61,549 bases of DNA from Zoogloea oryzae. GTDB taxonomy: Bacteria; Pseudomonadota; Gammaproteobacteria; Burkholderiales; Rhodocyclaceae. The stretch is taken from NCBI RefSeq assembly GCF_030161255.1, contig NZ_BSPX01000022.1, positions 1 through 61,549 of the forward strand, in the 5' to 3' direction. The translations under genes were made by a program, and so were the position numbers. Shown here piece by piece: positions 40,746 to 49,306 of this stretch. How positions within the stretch are numbered: the first letter of the stretch is position 1; the number at the start of each line of letters is the position of its first letter. The notes under the pieces were generated by a model. That model had not been told where the DNA came from. It saw only the letters and a program-made list of their open reading frames with translations, and did not search any database.

Positions 40746-41617
40746 CGAACCAACCGAAACCTGCCCATCCGGTGGTCGACGCACTGCTGGAGCGCTCGAT
40801 CCGCGACATCGACATCCCGCCGCGGCCGCAGATCATCGACCGGATCCGCCACGAGATGCACCGGGACGAGCCCGACATGTTCATGGTCGGCCGGCTCATC
40901 AGCCGCGACGTGAGCCTCGCCGCCGGCCTCATCAAGACCGCCAACTCGCCCTACTTCGGCTTCTCGCTGCGGGTGCGCTCGGTGAACGAGGCGCTGATGA
41001 TGCTGGGCCTCGACGCCGCCAGCCGGGCCATCGCGGCGATCAGCCTGCACAAGGCCTTTCCGAACAGCGCCCATTACGAGCGCTTCTGGCACACCTCGGC
41101 CGAGATCGCCGCGCTGTCGGGCTGGCTCGCCCAGCACCTCGCGGTGCCCTGCGTGCGCGCCGACGACGCCTACACCTTCGGGCTGTTCCGGGATTGCGGG
41201 ATCGTGATCCTGCTGCGCCGCTTCGGCACCTATCGGGACATCCTGATGCGGGCCAACCGCGACAGCGAGCGGCTGTTCACCGCCCACGAGCTTGACGCCC
41301 TGCCCACCCACCACGCGGTGGTCGGCAGCCTGCTGGCCCAGAACTGGTGGCTGCCCGAGATCATCTCCCAGGCGATCCGCAGCCACCACGACCCGGAGAT
41401 GCTCGACCGCTTCGACTCCGGCCTGCCGCTCGCGTCCCGGCGCCTCGTCGCCATCGCCCAGACCGCCGAGCGGCTGGTTCAGCTGGCCACCGGCGGCAGC
41501 CAGACCCGCGAATGGGACAAGCTCGGCCCTTCGTGCCTGCGCCTGCTCGACCTGGACGAGGAGGCCCTGGCCGGACTGGTCGAGCCGGCCGCGGCGCTCC
41601 TCAAGCGCATCGACTGA
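40742..41617 (+). CDS. HDOD domain protein
   Basis: 291 residues with an HDOD domain over most of its length: LISRDVSLAAGLIKTANSPYFGF, VNEALMMLGLDAASRAIAAISLHKAF, then GLFRDCGIVILLRRF and LPTHHAVVGSLLAQNWWLP. HDOD proteins are HD-GYP relatives that lack the metal-ligand set and act as regulatory scaffolds. It is translationally coupled (ATGA) to the GGDEF-EAL gene, so the two are likely partners in signalling. Confidence 0.92.
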   Translation: MTNQPKPAHPVVDALLERSIRDIDIPPRPQIIDRIRHEMHRDEPDMFMVGRLISRDVSLAAGLIKTANSPYFGFSLRVRSVNEALMMLGLDAASRAIAAISLHKAFPNSAHYERFWHTSAEIAALSGWLAQHLAVPCVRADDAYTFGLFRDCGIVILLRRFGTYRDILMRANRDSERLFTAHELDALPTHHAVVGSLLAQNWWLPEIISQAIRSHHDPEMLDRFDSGLPLASRRLVAIAQTAERLVQLATGGSQTREWDKLGPSCLRLLDLDEEALAGLVEPAAALLKRID

Positions 41618-41639
41618 AGGCTGGCCCGGCCGGCGCGGA

Positions 41640-42185
41640 TCAGGCCTTGGTGCGCAGGGTCTGGTCGGCCAGGGCCTTCATCTGATCGGCGACCAGCTTC
41701 TGCAGCCGCTCGTCGGTCAGGTTTCCGTCCCCATCGAAGGCGCCCGCAAAGGCGTTGGCGAAGACTTCCGGCTTGTTGAGGGGATGCAGGTCGAGGAACA
41801 CGCACACCTGGCGCAGGTGATACTGGGCGCGGGAAGTGCCCATCCCGCCGCCGGCGCCCATGATCGCCGCCGGCTTGCCGGCCAGGAGCGCGTTATCCGG
41901 CTCGCGGGAAGCCCAGTCGAGGATGTTCTTGAGGGCCGGGGCCATCGAGTAGTTGTACTCGGTGGAGGCCAGCACCAGCGCGTCGGCCTGGGCCAGCTGC
42001 GCCAGCACGCGCTCGACGGCCGCCGGCTTGGCGGTGAGGTCGGCGTTGTAGAAGGGCACATCCGACAGATCGGCAAACTCCATGCTCACCCCGGACGGCA
42101 GGCTGGCCTGGGCCGCGCGCAGCAGTCCCTTGTTGGTGGACTTCTGGCGCAGGCTGCCGGCAATACCCAGAAACTTGAGCGACAT
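41640..42185 (-). CDS. NADPH-dependent FMN reductase family protein
   Basis: 181-residue flavodoxin-like protein: the phosphate-binding loop is GIAGSLRQKSTNKGLLRAA, then the conserved LVLASTEYNYSMAPALKNILDWASR and PAAIMGAGGGMGTSRAQYHLRQV. The family includes chromate and azo reductases and FMN reductases; the substrate cannot be fixed. It starts at 42185 and is convergent with the HDOD gene. Confidence 0.92.
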   Translation of the reverse strand: MSLKFLGIAGSLRQKSTNKGLLRAAQASLPSGVSMEFADLSDVPFYNADLTAKPAAVERVLAQLAQADALVLASTEYNYSMAPALKNILDWASREPDNALLAGKPAAIMGAGGGMGTSRAQYHLRQVCVFLDLHPLNKPEVFANAFAGAFDGDGNLTDERLQKLVADQMKALADQTLRTKA

Positions 42186-42611
42186 GATCGATTACCCCTT
42201 GATGTGCGTTGAACGGGCGGCATCTGCCGCAGTCCAGAGTCGGACATAGCGGCAACATTACCGGTTCCCGGCAAGACGGCCCAACGTGGGTGCCGCTGGC
42301 CGTGCTATCATGTCGATCTGAATCGTGCATTCGTATTGTCGTCCGCGCGTCTTGCGCAGGCGGTGCTCTCACCCCATCGAATTCACATCCGCAACGGCCT
42401 GCCCTCCGCCGGTCCGATGCTTTCAGCTGGCGCGCCAGCCTCGCTGTCCACCACGCCAATCACCTGCGCCCGCGATATTTCTCGCAGGCAACTCGTGCCG
42501 ATCGCCCACCCGGTGGCCGGCACCCGCCCTCCCCGGCCCCAACCGGGCCAGGCGAAACCCGGGCCCATCCACCCTTTTCCGGATGCGCGGCCCGCCACAA
42601 GGAGCCCGAAC
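42186..42611. other. Leader region upstream of infA
   Basis: 426 bases between the FMN reductase gene and infA. The infA frame stays open upward to 42336, but the added protein is low-complexity Pro/Ala/Arg and lacks a ribosome binding site. I see no gene; it probably contains the infA promoter and leader. Confidence 0.5.
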
Positions 42612-42872
42612 ATGGCCAAAGAAGAACTCATCGAAATGCACGGCAAGGTCACCGAAGTCCTGCCGGACGGTCGCTACCGCGTCACCCTCGACAACGAACA
42701 CCTGCTGATCGCCTACGCCGGCGGCAAGCTCAAGAAGAACCACATCCGCATCATCGCCGGTGACGAAGTCACCCTCGAAATGTCGCCCTACGACCTCTCC
42801 AAGGGCCGCATCACCTTCCGTCACCTGCCCCCGCGCAGCGGCGGAGCTCCGGCTCCCTCCCGGCGCTACTGA
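42612..42872 (+). CDS. infA: Translation initiation factor IF-1
   Basis: 86-residue S1/OB-fold factor that blocks the ribosomal A site during initiation. The start MAKEELIEMHGKVTEVLPDGRYRV and the block HLLIAYAGGKLKKNHIRIIAGDEVTLEMSPYDLSKGRI are unmistakable. AAGGAG lies nine bases upstream. The Pro/Ser/Arg tail (PPRSGGAPAPSRRY) is longer than in E. coli IF-1 (72 residues). Betaproteobacteria often carry such a second infA outside the ribosomal-protein operon. Confidence 0.97.
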   Translation: MAKEELIEMHGKVTEVLPDGRYRVTLDNEHLLIAYAGGKLKKNHIRIIAGDEVTLEMSPYDLSKGRITFRHLPPRSGGAPAPSRRY

Positions 42873-42957
42873 ACACCCTGAAGCCGGCCGGGCACCCACG
42901 AAGCCTCAACAATCGTGAAAAACGGCCGGATTTCAGGCAATCATGCGTCGGACATCC

Positions 42958-42986
42958 TTGCGGGGGGCCGCCGCTCTTGATACTAT
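42958..42986 (+). promoter_or_regulatory. Likely promoter of tRNA-Thr
   Basis: TTGCGG (42958-42963) and TACTAT (42981-42986) are separated by exactly 17 bases, about 95 bases upstream of the tRNA. Confidence 0.55.
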
Positions 42987-43082
42987 CCGCCCCGCTTTTC
43001 AAGGGTTGTCGCACTTCAGGCCGTCAGGCCGCGGTGTGAGCCACCAACCCGACGGCGCCGCATTCTGCAGCGCACGTGCAGT

Positions 43083-43157
<75 letters not shown>

Positions 43158-43366
43158 CACACCCCCTTGCCTGTCCTCCGTTTTTTCGCCCTCCGGACGC
43201 ACCCGCCGCCATGATGACGTCACGCCTGCCTGCGCCTTTTTGCGTCATCGAGGGCCCGCGACGCATCCCGACATCCACCACGCGCGCGACTTGATGCACA
43301 CTGAGGCCTGCACAGACCTGCGTACCTCGGCATGACGCAGACACGGCGAGGATTCGGCCCACTCCC

Positions 43367-45202
43367 ATGATTTCCCGGCTCTTACCCCAGCGATCGGCCA
43401 GGCCGTTGCAGTTCGTCCGTGCCGCGATCATCGGCGTCACGTTGCTGGCGCTGGGCATCATCTGGTACGACACGCTCACGTCCACCGGGCAGAACGAACG
43501 GGAAGCCAACGACCGGTTGCGCGCCCAGGCGCTGATCCAGGCCCGAGCCGCCGGCGCAACGGTGCAGGCGGGCATCGAGCGCTTCGACTTCGCCCTCCGG
43601 ACAGCCCGCATCGCCTCCCTCGACAGCCCCGCCGCGATGGCCCTGCAGGGCCGGCTGATCACCGAGACGATGCCGCCGGGGCTGGTGCTCCAGCAGTTCC
43701 GCATCGACGCCGAGGGCTATCTGGCCTACTCGTCCCTCGGCCCGTCGCCGCGCAATTTTCTGGGCGACCGGGATTACTTCCGCCAGCTCTCCACCGAACA
43801 GGAAGACCGGCTGGTGGTCTCGCCGCCCGTGCTGGGCCGCCTGACCGGCAAGTGGAGCATCCAGGTGGCACGTGCCATCCGCCGGGACGGCCACTTCGAC
43901 GGCGTGGTGTCCATCGCCGTCTCGCCCGAAGCCTGGGCCGAACAGCTCGCCCGCTTCGAGAGCGGCCCCCGCGACACCCTGACCCTGCTCTCCGCCCAGG
44001 GCCACGTCCTGCTGCGCAGCCTCGACCCCACTGCCCACTACGGCAAGCAGGCGCCTCAGCAACGGGAGTACATCACCCGCCCCAGCCTCAAGGAAGGCCA
44101 CTACGTCGCCCACGCCTCGGTGGATGGCGTCCTGCGCCACTACGCCTGGACCCGCCTGCCCTCTGGGCTGGTGATGATGAGCGGCATCGCCCTCGACGAT
44201 GCCCTCGCCCCGGTGCGCGCCCAGAACACCTGGGCGATCCAGCAGGCGGGCATCTTCAGCGGGCTGCTGCTCCTCGTGATCGGCGCGCTGCTGGTCGCCC
44301 TCAAGCGCTACGAGCGGGCGGTGGCCGCCCTCGCCGACCGGGAAGAGCACCTGTCCGAAGTGCTCGACTACATGGCTGAAGGCATCGTCATCGTCGATAC
44401 CGGGAACCGCATCGTCGACATCAACCCGGCGTTCAGCGCCATCACCGGCTTCGGCGTGGACGAGCTGCGTGGCCAGCACATCTCGACGCTTCCCGCCGGC
44501 CGGGTGGGTGGCAAGAGCCTGGGCGAGCTGTTCGGCCCCGCCGACCTGCACCACCAGCGCGGCGATTTCGAGGGGCGCCGGCGCGACGGCGAGGCCTACA
44601 CCGGCCACGCGGTGATCTCGGCCGTGCTGGCCGCCGACGGCAGCGTGGTACACCGGGTGGCCCTGGTGGCCGACGTGACCGAACTGCGCCGCCGTGACGG
44701 CGAGATCTGGCACCAGGCCAACTTCGACCGCCTCACCGGCCTGCCCAACCGCTCGCTGATCTCCGACCGACTCGAGAGCATGGTGCATCACGCCCGCCGC
44801 CATCAGTGCGAGGTGGTGGTGCTGTTCATCGACCTGGACCGCTTCAAGCCGGTGAACGACCGCTTCGGCCACGACGTGGGCGATCTGCTGCTACAGCAGG
44901 TGGCCCAGCGCCTCCAGCGGCTGTTCCGAGAAGAGGACACCGTGGCACGCCTGGGCGGCGACGAGTTCGTGGTGGCGATGCCCAGCGACGCAGGCCAGGC
45001 CGCCATCGAACCCACCGCCGCCAAGGTTGTCGAGGCGCTGTCGCAGCCCTTCGAGGTGGATGGGCACGTGCTGCGCATCGCCTGCAGCGTGGGCGTGGCC
45101 CGCTTCCCCAACGACGGCGACACCGCCGAGCGCCTGCTGATCGCCGCCGATCACGCCATGTACCGGGCCAAGAACGCCGGCCGGGCGCGCTGGAGCGCCT
45201 GA
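43367..45202 (+). CDS. Membrane diguanylate cyclase (Cache-PAS-GGDEF)
   Basis: 611 residues. Two transmembrane helices (about 17-36 and 288-310, AGIFSGLLLLVIGALLVAL) flank a periplasmic Cache sensor with LGPSPRNFLGDRDYFRQL. A PAS domain (about 325-440, VLDYMAEGIVIVDTGNRIVDINPAF) and a GGDEF domain follow. The active site GGDEF is intact (ARLGGDEFVVAMP), and an RxxD inhibitory site (REED) lies five residues before it. The protein should make c-di-GMP in response to an outside signal. It ends 6 bases before the convergent anti-sigma gene. Confidence 0.93.
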   Translation: MISRLLPQRSARPLQFVRAAIIGVTLLALGIIWYDTLTSTGQNEREANDRLRAQALIQARAAGATVQAGIERFDFALRTARIASLDSPAAMALQGRLITETMPPGLVLQQFRIDAEGYLAYSSLGPSPRNFLGDRDYFRQLSTEQEDRLVVSPPVLGRLTGKWSIQVARAIRRDGHFDGVVSIAVSPEAWAEQLARFESGPRDTLTLLSAQGHVLLRSLDPTAHYGKQAPQQREYITRPSLKEGHYVAHASVDGVLRHYAWTRLPSGLVMMSGIALDDALAPVRAQNTWAIQQAGIFSGLLLLVIGALLVALKRYERAVAALADREEHLSEVLDYMAEGIVIVDTGNRIVDINPAFSAITGFGVDELRGQHISTLPAGRVGGKSLGELFGPADLHHQRGDFEGRRRDGEAYTGHAVISAVLAADGSVVHRVALVADVTELRRRDGEIWHQANFDRLTGLPNRSLISDRLESMVHHARRHQCEVVVLFIDLDRFKPVNDRFGHDVGDLLLQQVAQRLQRLFREEDTVARLGGDEFVVAMPSDAGQAAIEPTAAKVVEALSQPFEVDGHVLRIACSVGVARFPNDGDTAERLLIAADHAMYRAKNAGRARWSA

Positions 45203-45208
45203 GCGCCG

Positions 45209-45397
45209 CTAATCCGGCCCGTCGTCGCGGCCCACGAAACCGCGGCTGATGTTCCGCAACCAGCCGATCTGGCTTCGGAAGGCCCGGCAGCCGCGGCAGA
45301 AGATCAGGTGCAGGCGCAGGCTGAGGCGTTCGCCCGGGCCCAGCGGCCGGTCGAGGCCGGCCGACATCAGATGGGTTGCCTTCTTGCAGGTCAGCAT
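45209..45397 (-). CDS. Small zinc-finger anti-sigma-like protein
   Basis: 62 residues from the ATG at 45397 (MLTCKKATHLMSAG). The putative zinc-finger pattern C-x3-H (CKKATH) with HLIFCRGCRAF matches the zf-HC2 anti-sigma domain. No membrane helix is present, so it is a soluble anti-sigma of the ChrR/RsrA style. Its start overlaps the sigma-factor stop by seven bases, and it is the last gene of the RiPP operon. Confidence 0.85.
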   Translation of the reverse strand: MLTCKKATHLMSAGLDRPLGPGERLSLRLHLIFCRGCRAFRSQIGWLRNISRGFVGRDDGPD

Positions 45398-45969
45398 GAT
45401 GCGGGCTCCGCACCGAACCAGCCGTTGGTGAGGCATTGCCTCAACCCGGCCCGGGCCCGGTGAAGGATGACGTGGCAGTGGCTCGTCGTGAGGGAAAGGG
45501 TTGCGCAGATCTCGTCGGTTTCGAGCCCGAGGAATTCGCGCATCATGAACACCCGCGCCGTGCGGGCGGGCAGCACTTCGAGGCAGGTTTCGAACACCAG
45601 CCAGAACTGACGCTGCTCCAGCGCCGCGTGGGGGTCGGCCCAGGGCCGCGGGCGGGTGTCCGGGCGCCAGTGCTCGCTGGCGTTGAAGAGCCCGTCGAGG
45701 GTCTCGTCCAGTTCTTCCTCATCCCGCTCCAGGCTCGAAATCTGCACCGTGCGCCCGCGCTCCCGCAGGCTGTCGATGATCTTGTGGCGCAGGATGGTGA
45801 ACAGCCAGGTCTTGAGGGCCGAGCGCCCGGCAAAGCGGTCGATCCCCGCCAACGCCGCCTCGATGGCCTCCTGCACCACGTCCTCCCCCGCCGCGTCGTC
45901 GTGCAGCTGCAGGCGCGCAAACTTGATCATCTGCGGGCGGAAATCGGCGATCAGCTCGGCGGCACTCAC
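45391..45969 (-). CDS. ECF-type sigma factor
   Basis: 192 residues. Region 2 is present (VSAAELIADFRPQMIKFARLQL...VVQEAIEAALAGIDRF...LKTWLFTILRHKIIDSLRER), as is region 4 (LPARTARVFMMREFLGLETDEICATLSLTTSHCHVILHRARAGLRQCL). The start is a GTG at 45969 inside the overlap with the hvfC-like stop (GTGA). Such sigma factors often activate the metallophore-type operons in which they sit. The linker is unusually long and acidic (SLERDEEELDETLDG). Confidence 0.9.
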   Translation of the reverse strand: MSAAELIADFRPQMIKFARLQLHDDAAGEDVVQEAIEAALAGIDRFAGRSALKTWLFTILRHKIIDSLRERGRTVQISSLERDEEELDETLDGLFNASEHWRPDTRPRPWADPHAALEQRQFWLVFETCLEVLPARTARVFMMREFLGLETDEICATLSLTTSHCHVILHRARAGLRQCLTNGWFGAEPASC

Positions 45970-46697
45970 CGATGCGCCCCCAGGATCACCCCGGCATCGG
46001 CCAGCGCGGCGAGGTTGTGCGCGCCAAAGGCCACGAAGGCCGGGTCGGCCGCGCGGCCTAGCTCGGCGGCCAGGGTCTCGATGGCCGCCCGCCCTCGGGT
46101 GACGCCGTCGCACAGGGCGAGCAGACGCGCCGAGGCCGGGCTGAGCTCGATGAAACGCACCACCTCGCTCCCATCCCGATACACCACGATGCACACCGGC
46201 GCCGGCTTGCGCGGGCGAAAATCCGGCCCGATGCGCTGCACCGGCCAGGCAAAGGCCAGCGACAGCGCCGCGGGGTTGGGCTGGGGAAAGTCGTCCAGCA
46301 GGCTGGCGCCCGCCTCCACGGGCGGCAGCGCCACGTCCATCAGATCGACCGCCAGCTCGGCCCACTCGTAGCGGGCGAGATCCGCCAGCCAGCGGGGCAG
46401 CCCGGCAGGCGGAGCAGACTCGAGATAATCGACGAAGGCCCGCGGGATGTCGCGGAACCACGCGCTATGGCACGGCCAGTCCCGGTAGAAGCTGCGGCAC
46501 AGGCGTGTCCAGCGGGCTTCGCCTAGGCAGGTGCGGGCGACCGGAAAGCAGCGGTCCACAAAGCCCCGCAGGTTGTTGAAGAGCAGCGTCTCGTACACCG
46601 CCATCCGTGGTGCCGACACGCCGGGTGGGCACGGCACGCTGCGCCCGCCCCGCAGGCGCGCGCCGAAGGCCGACTGGAAAGCCTGCAGGCCGGTCAT
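45966..46697 (-). CDS. hvfC: HvfC/BufC-like RiPP maturation partner (DUF2063)
   Basis: 243 residues. The N-terminal DUF2063 domain (LQAFQSAFGARLRG...RMAVYETLLFNNLRGFVDRCFPVARTCLG) is followed by a winged-helix-like C-terminal part (RFIELSPASARLLALCDGVTRGRAAIETLAAELG). This protein pairs with DUF692 (MNIO) enzymes such as MbnB/MbnC and presents the precursor peptide. It overlaps both the upstream maturase (ATGA) and the downstream sigma gene, so production is tightly coupled. Confidence 0.9.
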   Translation of the reverse strand: MTGLQAFQSAFGARLRGGRSVPCPPGVSAPRMAVYETLLFNNLRGFVDRCFPVARTCLGEARWTRLCRSFYRDWPCHSAWFRDIPRAFVDYLESAPPAGLPRWLADLARYEWAELAVDLMDVALPPVEAGASLLDDFPQPNPAALSLAFAWPVQRIGPDFRPRKPAPVCIVVYRDGSEVVRFIELSPASARLLALCDGVTRGRAAIETLAAELGRAADPAFVAFGAHNLAALADAGVILGAHR

Positions 46698-47563
46698 GCG
46701 GCCTCCGCCTGCCGGGCACGCTGCTGGAGGGCGGCGATGCGCGCCACTTCAACCCCGAGCTCGGCGAGCGGCGGGAAGTCGAAATCCCGCTCCAGGCAGG
46801 TGGGCAGCGGCCCCACGCAGCGGTAGGTGGCATCAAGCAGCGCCCACACGTCGCCGATCACCGGCGCGCCGTGGGTGTCGATCAGCAGGCCGTCGGCCTC
46901 CCGGTGATGGCCGGCGATGTGCAGGTAGCACACCCTATCCAGCGGCAGCGCATCGAGGAAGGCGAGCGGGTCGAAGCCGAAGTTGCGGGCGTTCACGAAG
47001 AGGTTGTTCACGTCCAGATGGAGCAGGCAGTCGGCCTCTTCGAGCACCGCCCGGATGAACTGCGCCTCGCTCATCTCGGCCCCCGGCGGGGTGAGGTAGC
47101 GGGACGCGTTCTCGATGCCGATGCGCGTGCCCAGCACGTCCTGGGCCTGGCGGATGCGCGCGGCCGTCCAGCGCACCGCCTCGGCGGTGAAGGGCAGCGG
47201 CAGCAGGTCGTACAGCTGGCCGGCGGCGTCGCTGCTCCACGACAGGTGCTCGGTGTACAGGCCGATGCCGTGGGTGCCCATGAAGGCGCGGATGCGCCTG
47301 AGCAGATCCACATCCAGCGGCAGCCCGCCGCCCAGCGACAGAGACAGCCCGTGGCAGACAAAGGGATGGCGCTCGGTGAAGGCGCGCAGCCGGCGGGCGG
47401 ATTCGCCGCCGACGCCGGCCCAGTTTTCGGGCGCGAGCTCGAAGAAGGCGACCTCATCCGGCACGCCGGCTTCCAGCTCGGCGAGCAGCTCGCGCCGAAA
47501 CCCCAGGCCGGCGCCCGCAGGCCAGGCGCCGGCCGGGGCGCTTATTTCTTGCTGGCGCCGCAC
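46694..47563 (-). CDS. hvfB: HvfB/BufB-like MNIO RiPP maturase (DUF692)
   Basis: About 289 residues. A TIM-barrel MNIO enzyme with multinuclear iron ligands visible: PENWAG, CHGLSLSLGG, YTEHLSWSS, IGIENASRY, DVNNLFVNARN, LHIAGHHREADGLLIDTHG. MNIO enzymes oxidise Cys residues of precursor peptides to oxazolone/thioamide-type products. No ATG lies in frame after the precursor stop; I chose the GTG at 47563, which overlaps the hvfA-like gene by 22 bases. The identity is firm and the start is uncertain. Confidence 0.9.
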   Translation of the reverse strand: MRRQQEISAPAGAWPAGAGLGFRRELLAELEAGVPDEVAFFELAPENWAGVGGESARRLRAFTERHPFVCHGLSLSLGGGLPLDVDLLRRIRAFMGTHGIGLYTEHLSWSSDAAGQLYDLLPLPFTAEAVRWTAARIRQAQDVLGTRIGIENASRYLTPPGAEMSEAQFIRAVLEEADCLLHLDVNNLFVNARNFGFDPLAFLDALPLDRVCYLHIAGHHREADGLLIDTHGAPVIGDVWALLDATYRCVGPLPTCLERDFDFPPLAELGVEVARIAALQQRARQAEAA

Positions 47564-47859
47564 GAGGCGTCGGCCTTCTTCTTGGCGGCACCGCAGCTGG
47601 CGTCGGATTTCTTGCCGCCACAGCTGCCGTCGGCCTTCTTGCCGGCCTTGCGCTCGGCGCCGCACTTGGCATCGGCCGCCTTGCCGTCCATGGGCTTGTC
47701 CATCATCTTGCCGTCCATCGGCTTGGTGTCGGCCTGGGCCAGCTGGTAGCCGCCCGCCAGGGGCGTGGCGGAGAAGGGGTTGTCGCCAGCCTGGGCAGCG
47801 GTGGCGCCAAGCAGCGCGGAAGTGGCCAGCACGGCGGTGATCGCGGACGTCTTTTTCAT
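47542..47859 (-). CDS. hvfA: HvfA-like Cys-repeat RiPP precursor
   Basis: 105 residues from the ATG at 47859, with AGGAG seven bases upstream. A Sec signal peptide (MKKTSAITAVLATSALLGA...AQA) is followed by a Lys/Asp/Met-rich linker and four Cys-Gly units: DAKCG, DGSCG, DASCG, DASCG, each followed by Lys-rich spacers. In the known Haemophilus-type HvfA the repeats are EGKCG; here Asp-x-(Lys/Ser)-Cys-Gly replaces them. Modified by the MNIO enzyme, the product should be exported and bind a metal, probably copper (inference from the family). Confidence 0.85.
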   Translation of the reverse strand: MKKTSAITAVLATSALLGATAAQAGDNPFSATPLAGGYQLAQADTKPMDGKMMDKPMDGKAADAKCGAERKAGKKADGSCGGKKSDASCGAAKKKADASCGASKK

Positions 47860-47962
47860 GGTGAATCTCCTGTCGGGGGTGGGGCTGCCTCGCACAACAT
47901 GCACGGGCTGCCGTTTAGTCGCTGCGGCGCCCGGCTTTCTTACAGGGTAGGCGAAATATTTT

Positions 47963-49171
47963 TCAGCCGCGCGCCGAATCCGGCCGGCGCCACGCCAGCC
48001 CCGCCAGGGCCAGCGCCGCAAAGGCCGCGCCGCACAGGAAGGTGGCGCGGGAGCCAAAGGCATCCCACAGCCCGCCGGCCACCACGCTGGCGACCAGCAA
48101 GGCCAGCCCGCCAGCCAGGTTGAACACCCCGAAGGCGGTGCCGCGCAGTTCGGCCGGGGCGGCATCGGCCACCAGCGCCGCCAGCAGGCCCTGGGTCATG
48201 CCCATGTGCAGGCCCCACAGGGCGACGCCGAGGGCCAGCCCGGGCAGGCCGTCCACCAGCGCCAGGGCCAGATCGGCCGCCACCAGCATCGCAAAACCCA
48301 GGCCCAGCAGGCTGCCCCGATGCATCCGGTCGGCCAGGACGCCCACCGGGTAGGACGACAGGGAATACACCACGTTCATCACCACCAGCACCGCCGGAAT
48401 CCAAGCCAACGCCACGCCCAGCTCCTGGGCCCGCAGCACCAGGAAGGCCTCGCTGAAGCGCGCCACGGTGAACACCGCCGAAATCCCCACCACCCACCAG
48501 TAGGCCGCCGGCAGCCGGGCCAGCTCGGCGCGGGACAGGGGCGCGCGCACGCGCTCCGCGCCCGGCCGGGGCACGTCGTGCACCGCCAAGCTGATCAGCG
48601 CGAAGGCCCCGAAGGCCGGCAGCACCGCCACCCAGAACACCAGCCGGATGTCGCCGCCGGTGAGCGCCATCAGCCCGATCGCCACCAGCGGCCCGAGAAA
48701 GGCCCCGGTGGTGTCGAGGGATTGGCGCAACCCGAAAGCCGCGCCCCGCAGCCCCGGCGGCGCCAGATCGGCGATCAGGGCGTCCCGCGGCGCACCGCGG
48801 ATGCCCTTGCCGATGCGGTCCACAAAACGCGCCGCGACCACCCAGCCCACCGTGTCGGCCAGCGGAAACACCGGCTTGGTGAAGGCCGCCAGCCCGTAGC
48901 CGATGGCCGCCAGCAGCTTGCGCCGGCCCAGCCAGTCCGACAGCGCGCCGGAGAACACCTTGGTGATCGCCGCGGTGGCCTCGGCGATCCCCTCGATCAC
49001 CCCCACCGCCAGCGTCGAGGCACCGAGCGCGCCCACCAGATAGACGGGCAGCAGCGCGTGGATCATCTCGGACGAGATGTCCATCAGCATCGACACCAGC
49101 CCCAGCGCCCAGATGCCCGCCGGCAGGCGGGGACGGACACCGGTTTGCGGGGAGGAGCCTGAAGGCGTCAT
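47963..49171 (-). CDS. MFS transporter
   Basis: 402 residues and about 12 hydrophobic segments. The motif GALSDWLGRRKLLAAIGY between helices 2 and 3 and the RIGKGIRGAPRDALIAD block are typical of an MFS subgroup related to fosmidomycin-resistance/TCR-like exporters. The ATG at 49171 has GGAG eight bases upstream. It is transcribed in the same direction as the RiPP genes but about 100 bases upstream of them. Export of the RiPP is conceivable but unproven, since the precursor already has a Sec signal. Confidence 0.9.
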   Translation of the reverse strand: MTPSGSSPQTGVRPRLPAGIWALGLVSMLMDISSEMIHALLPVYLVGALGASTLAVGVIEGIAEATAAITKVFSGALSDWLGRRKLLAAIGYGLAAFTKPVFPLADTVGWVVAARFVDRIGKGIRGAPRDALIADLAPPGLRGAAFGLRQSLDTTGAFLGPLVAIGLMALTGGDIRLVFWVAVLPAFGAFALISLAVHDVPRPGAERVRAPLSRAELARLPAAYWWVVGISAVFTVARFSEAFLVLRAQELGVALAWIPAVLVVMNVVYSLSSYPVGVLADRMHRGSLLGLGFAMLVAADLALALVDGLPGLALGVALWGLHMGMTQGLLAALVADAAPAELRGTAFGVFNLAGGLALLVASVVAGGLWDAFGSRATFLCGAAFAALALAGLAWRRPDSARG

Positions 49172-49306
49172 GGGTGGCACTCCGGTGGGCTTGAAAATAT
49201 TCTCGAGATTTTTTCGCCCACAAGGGCAAACGCGGCCGGCCCTCGGTTATCCTTGGCACCTCGCCCGCGCAGGGTCGAAGAATGACACGCCAGGAGAACA
49301 CAGAAA

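Noticed and set aside
42336..42611. N-terminal extension of IF-1
   Set aside because: The frame is open, but the sequence is Pro/Ala/Arg-rich, lacks a ribosome binding site and is absent from the IF-1 family; the ATG at 42612 has a good AAGGAG.
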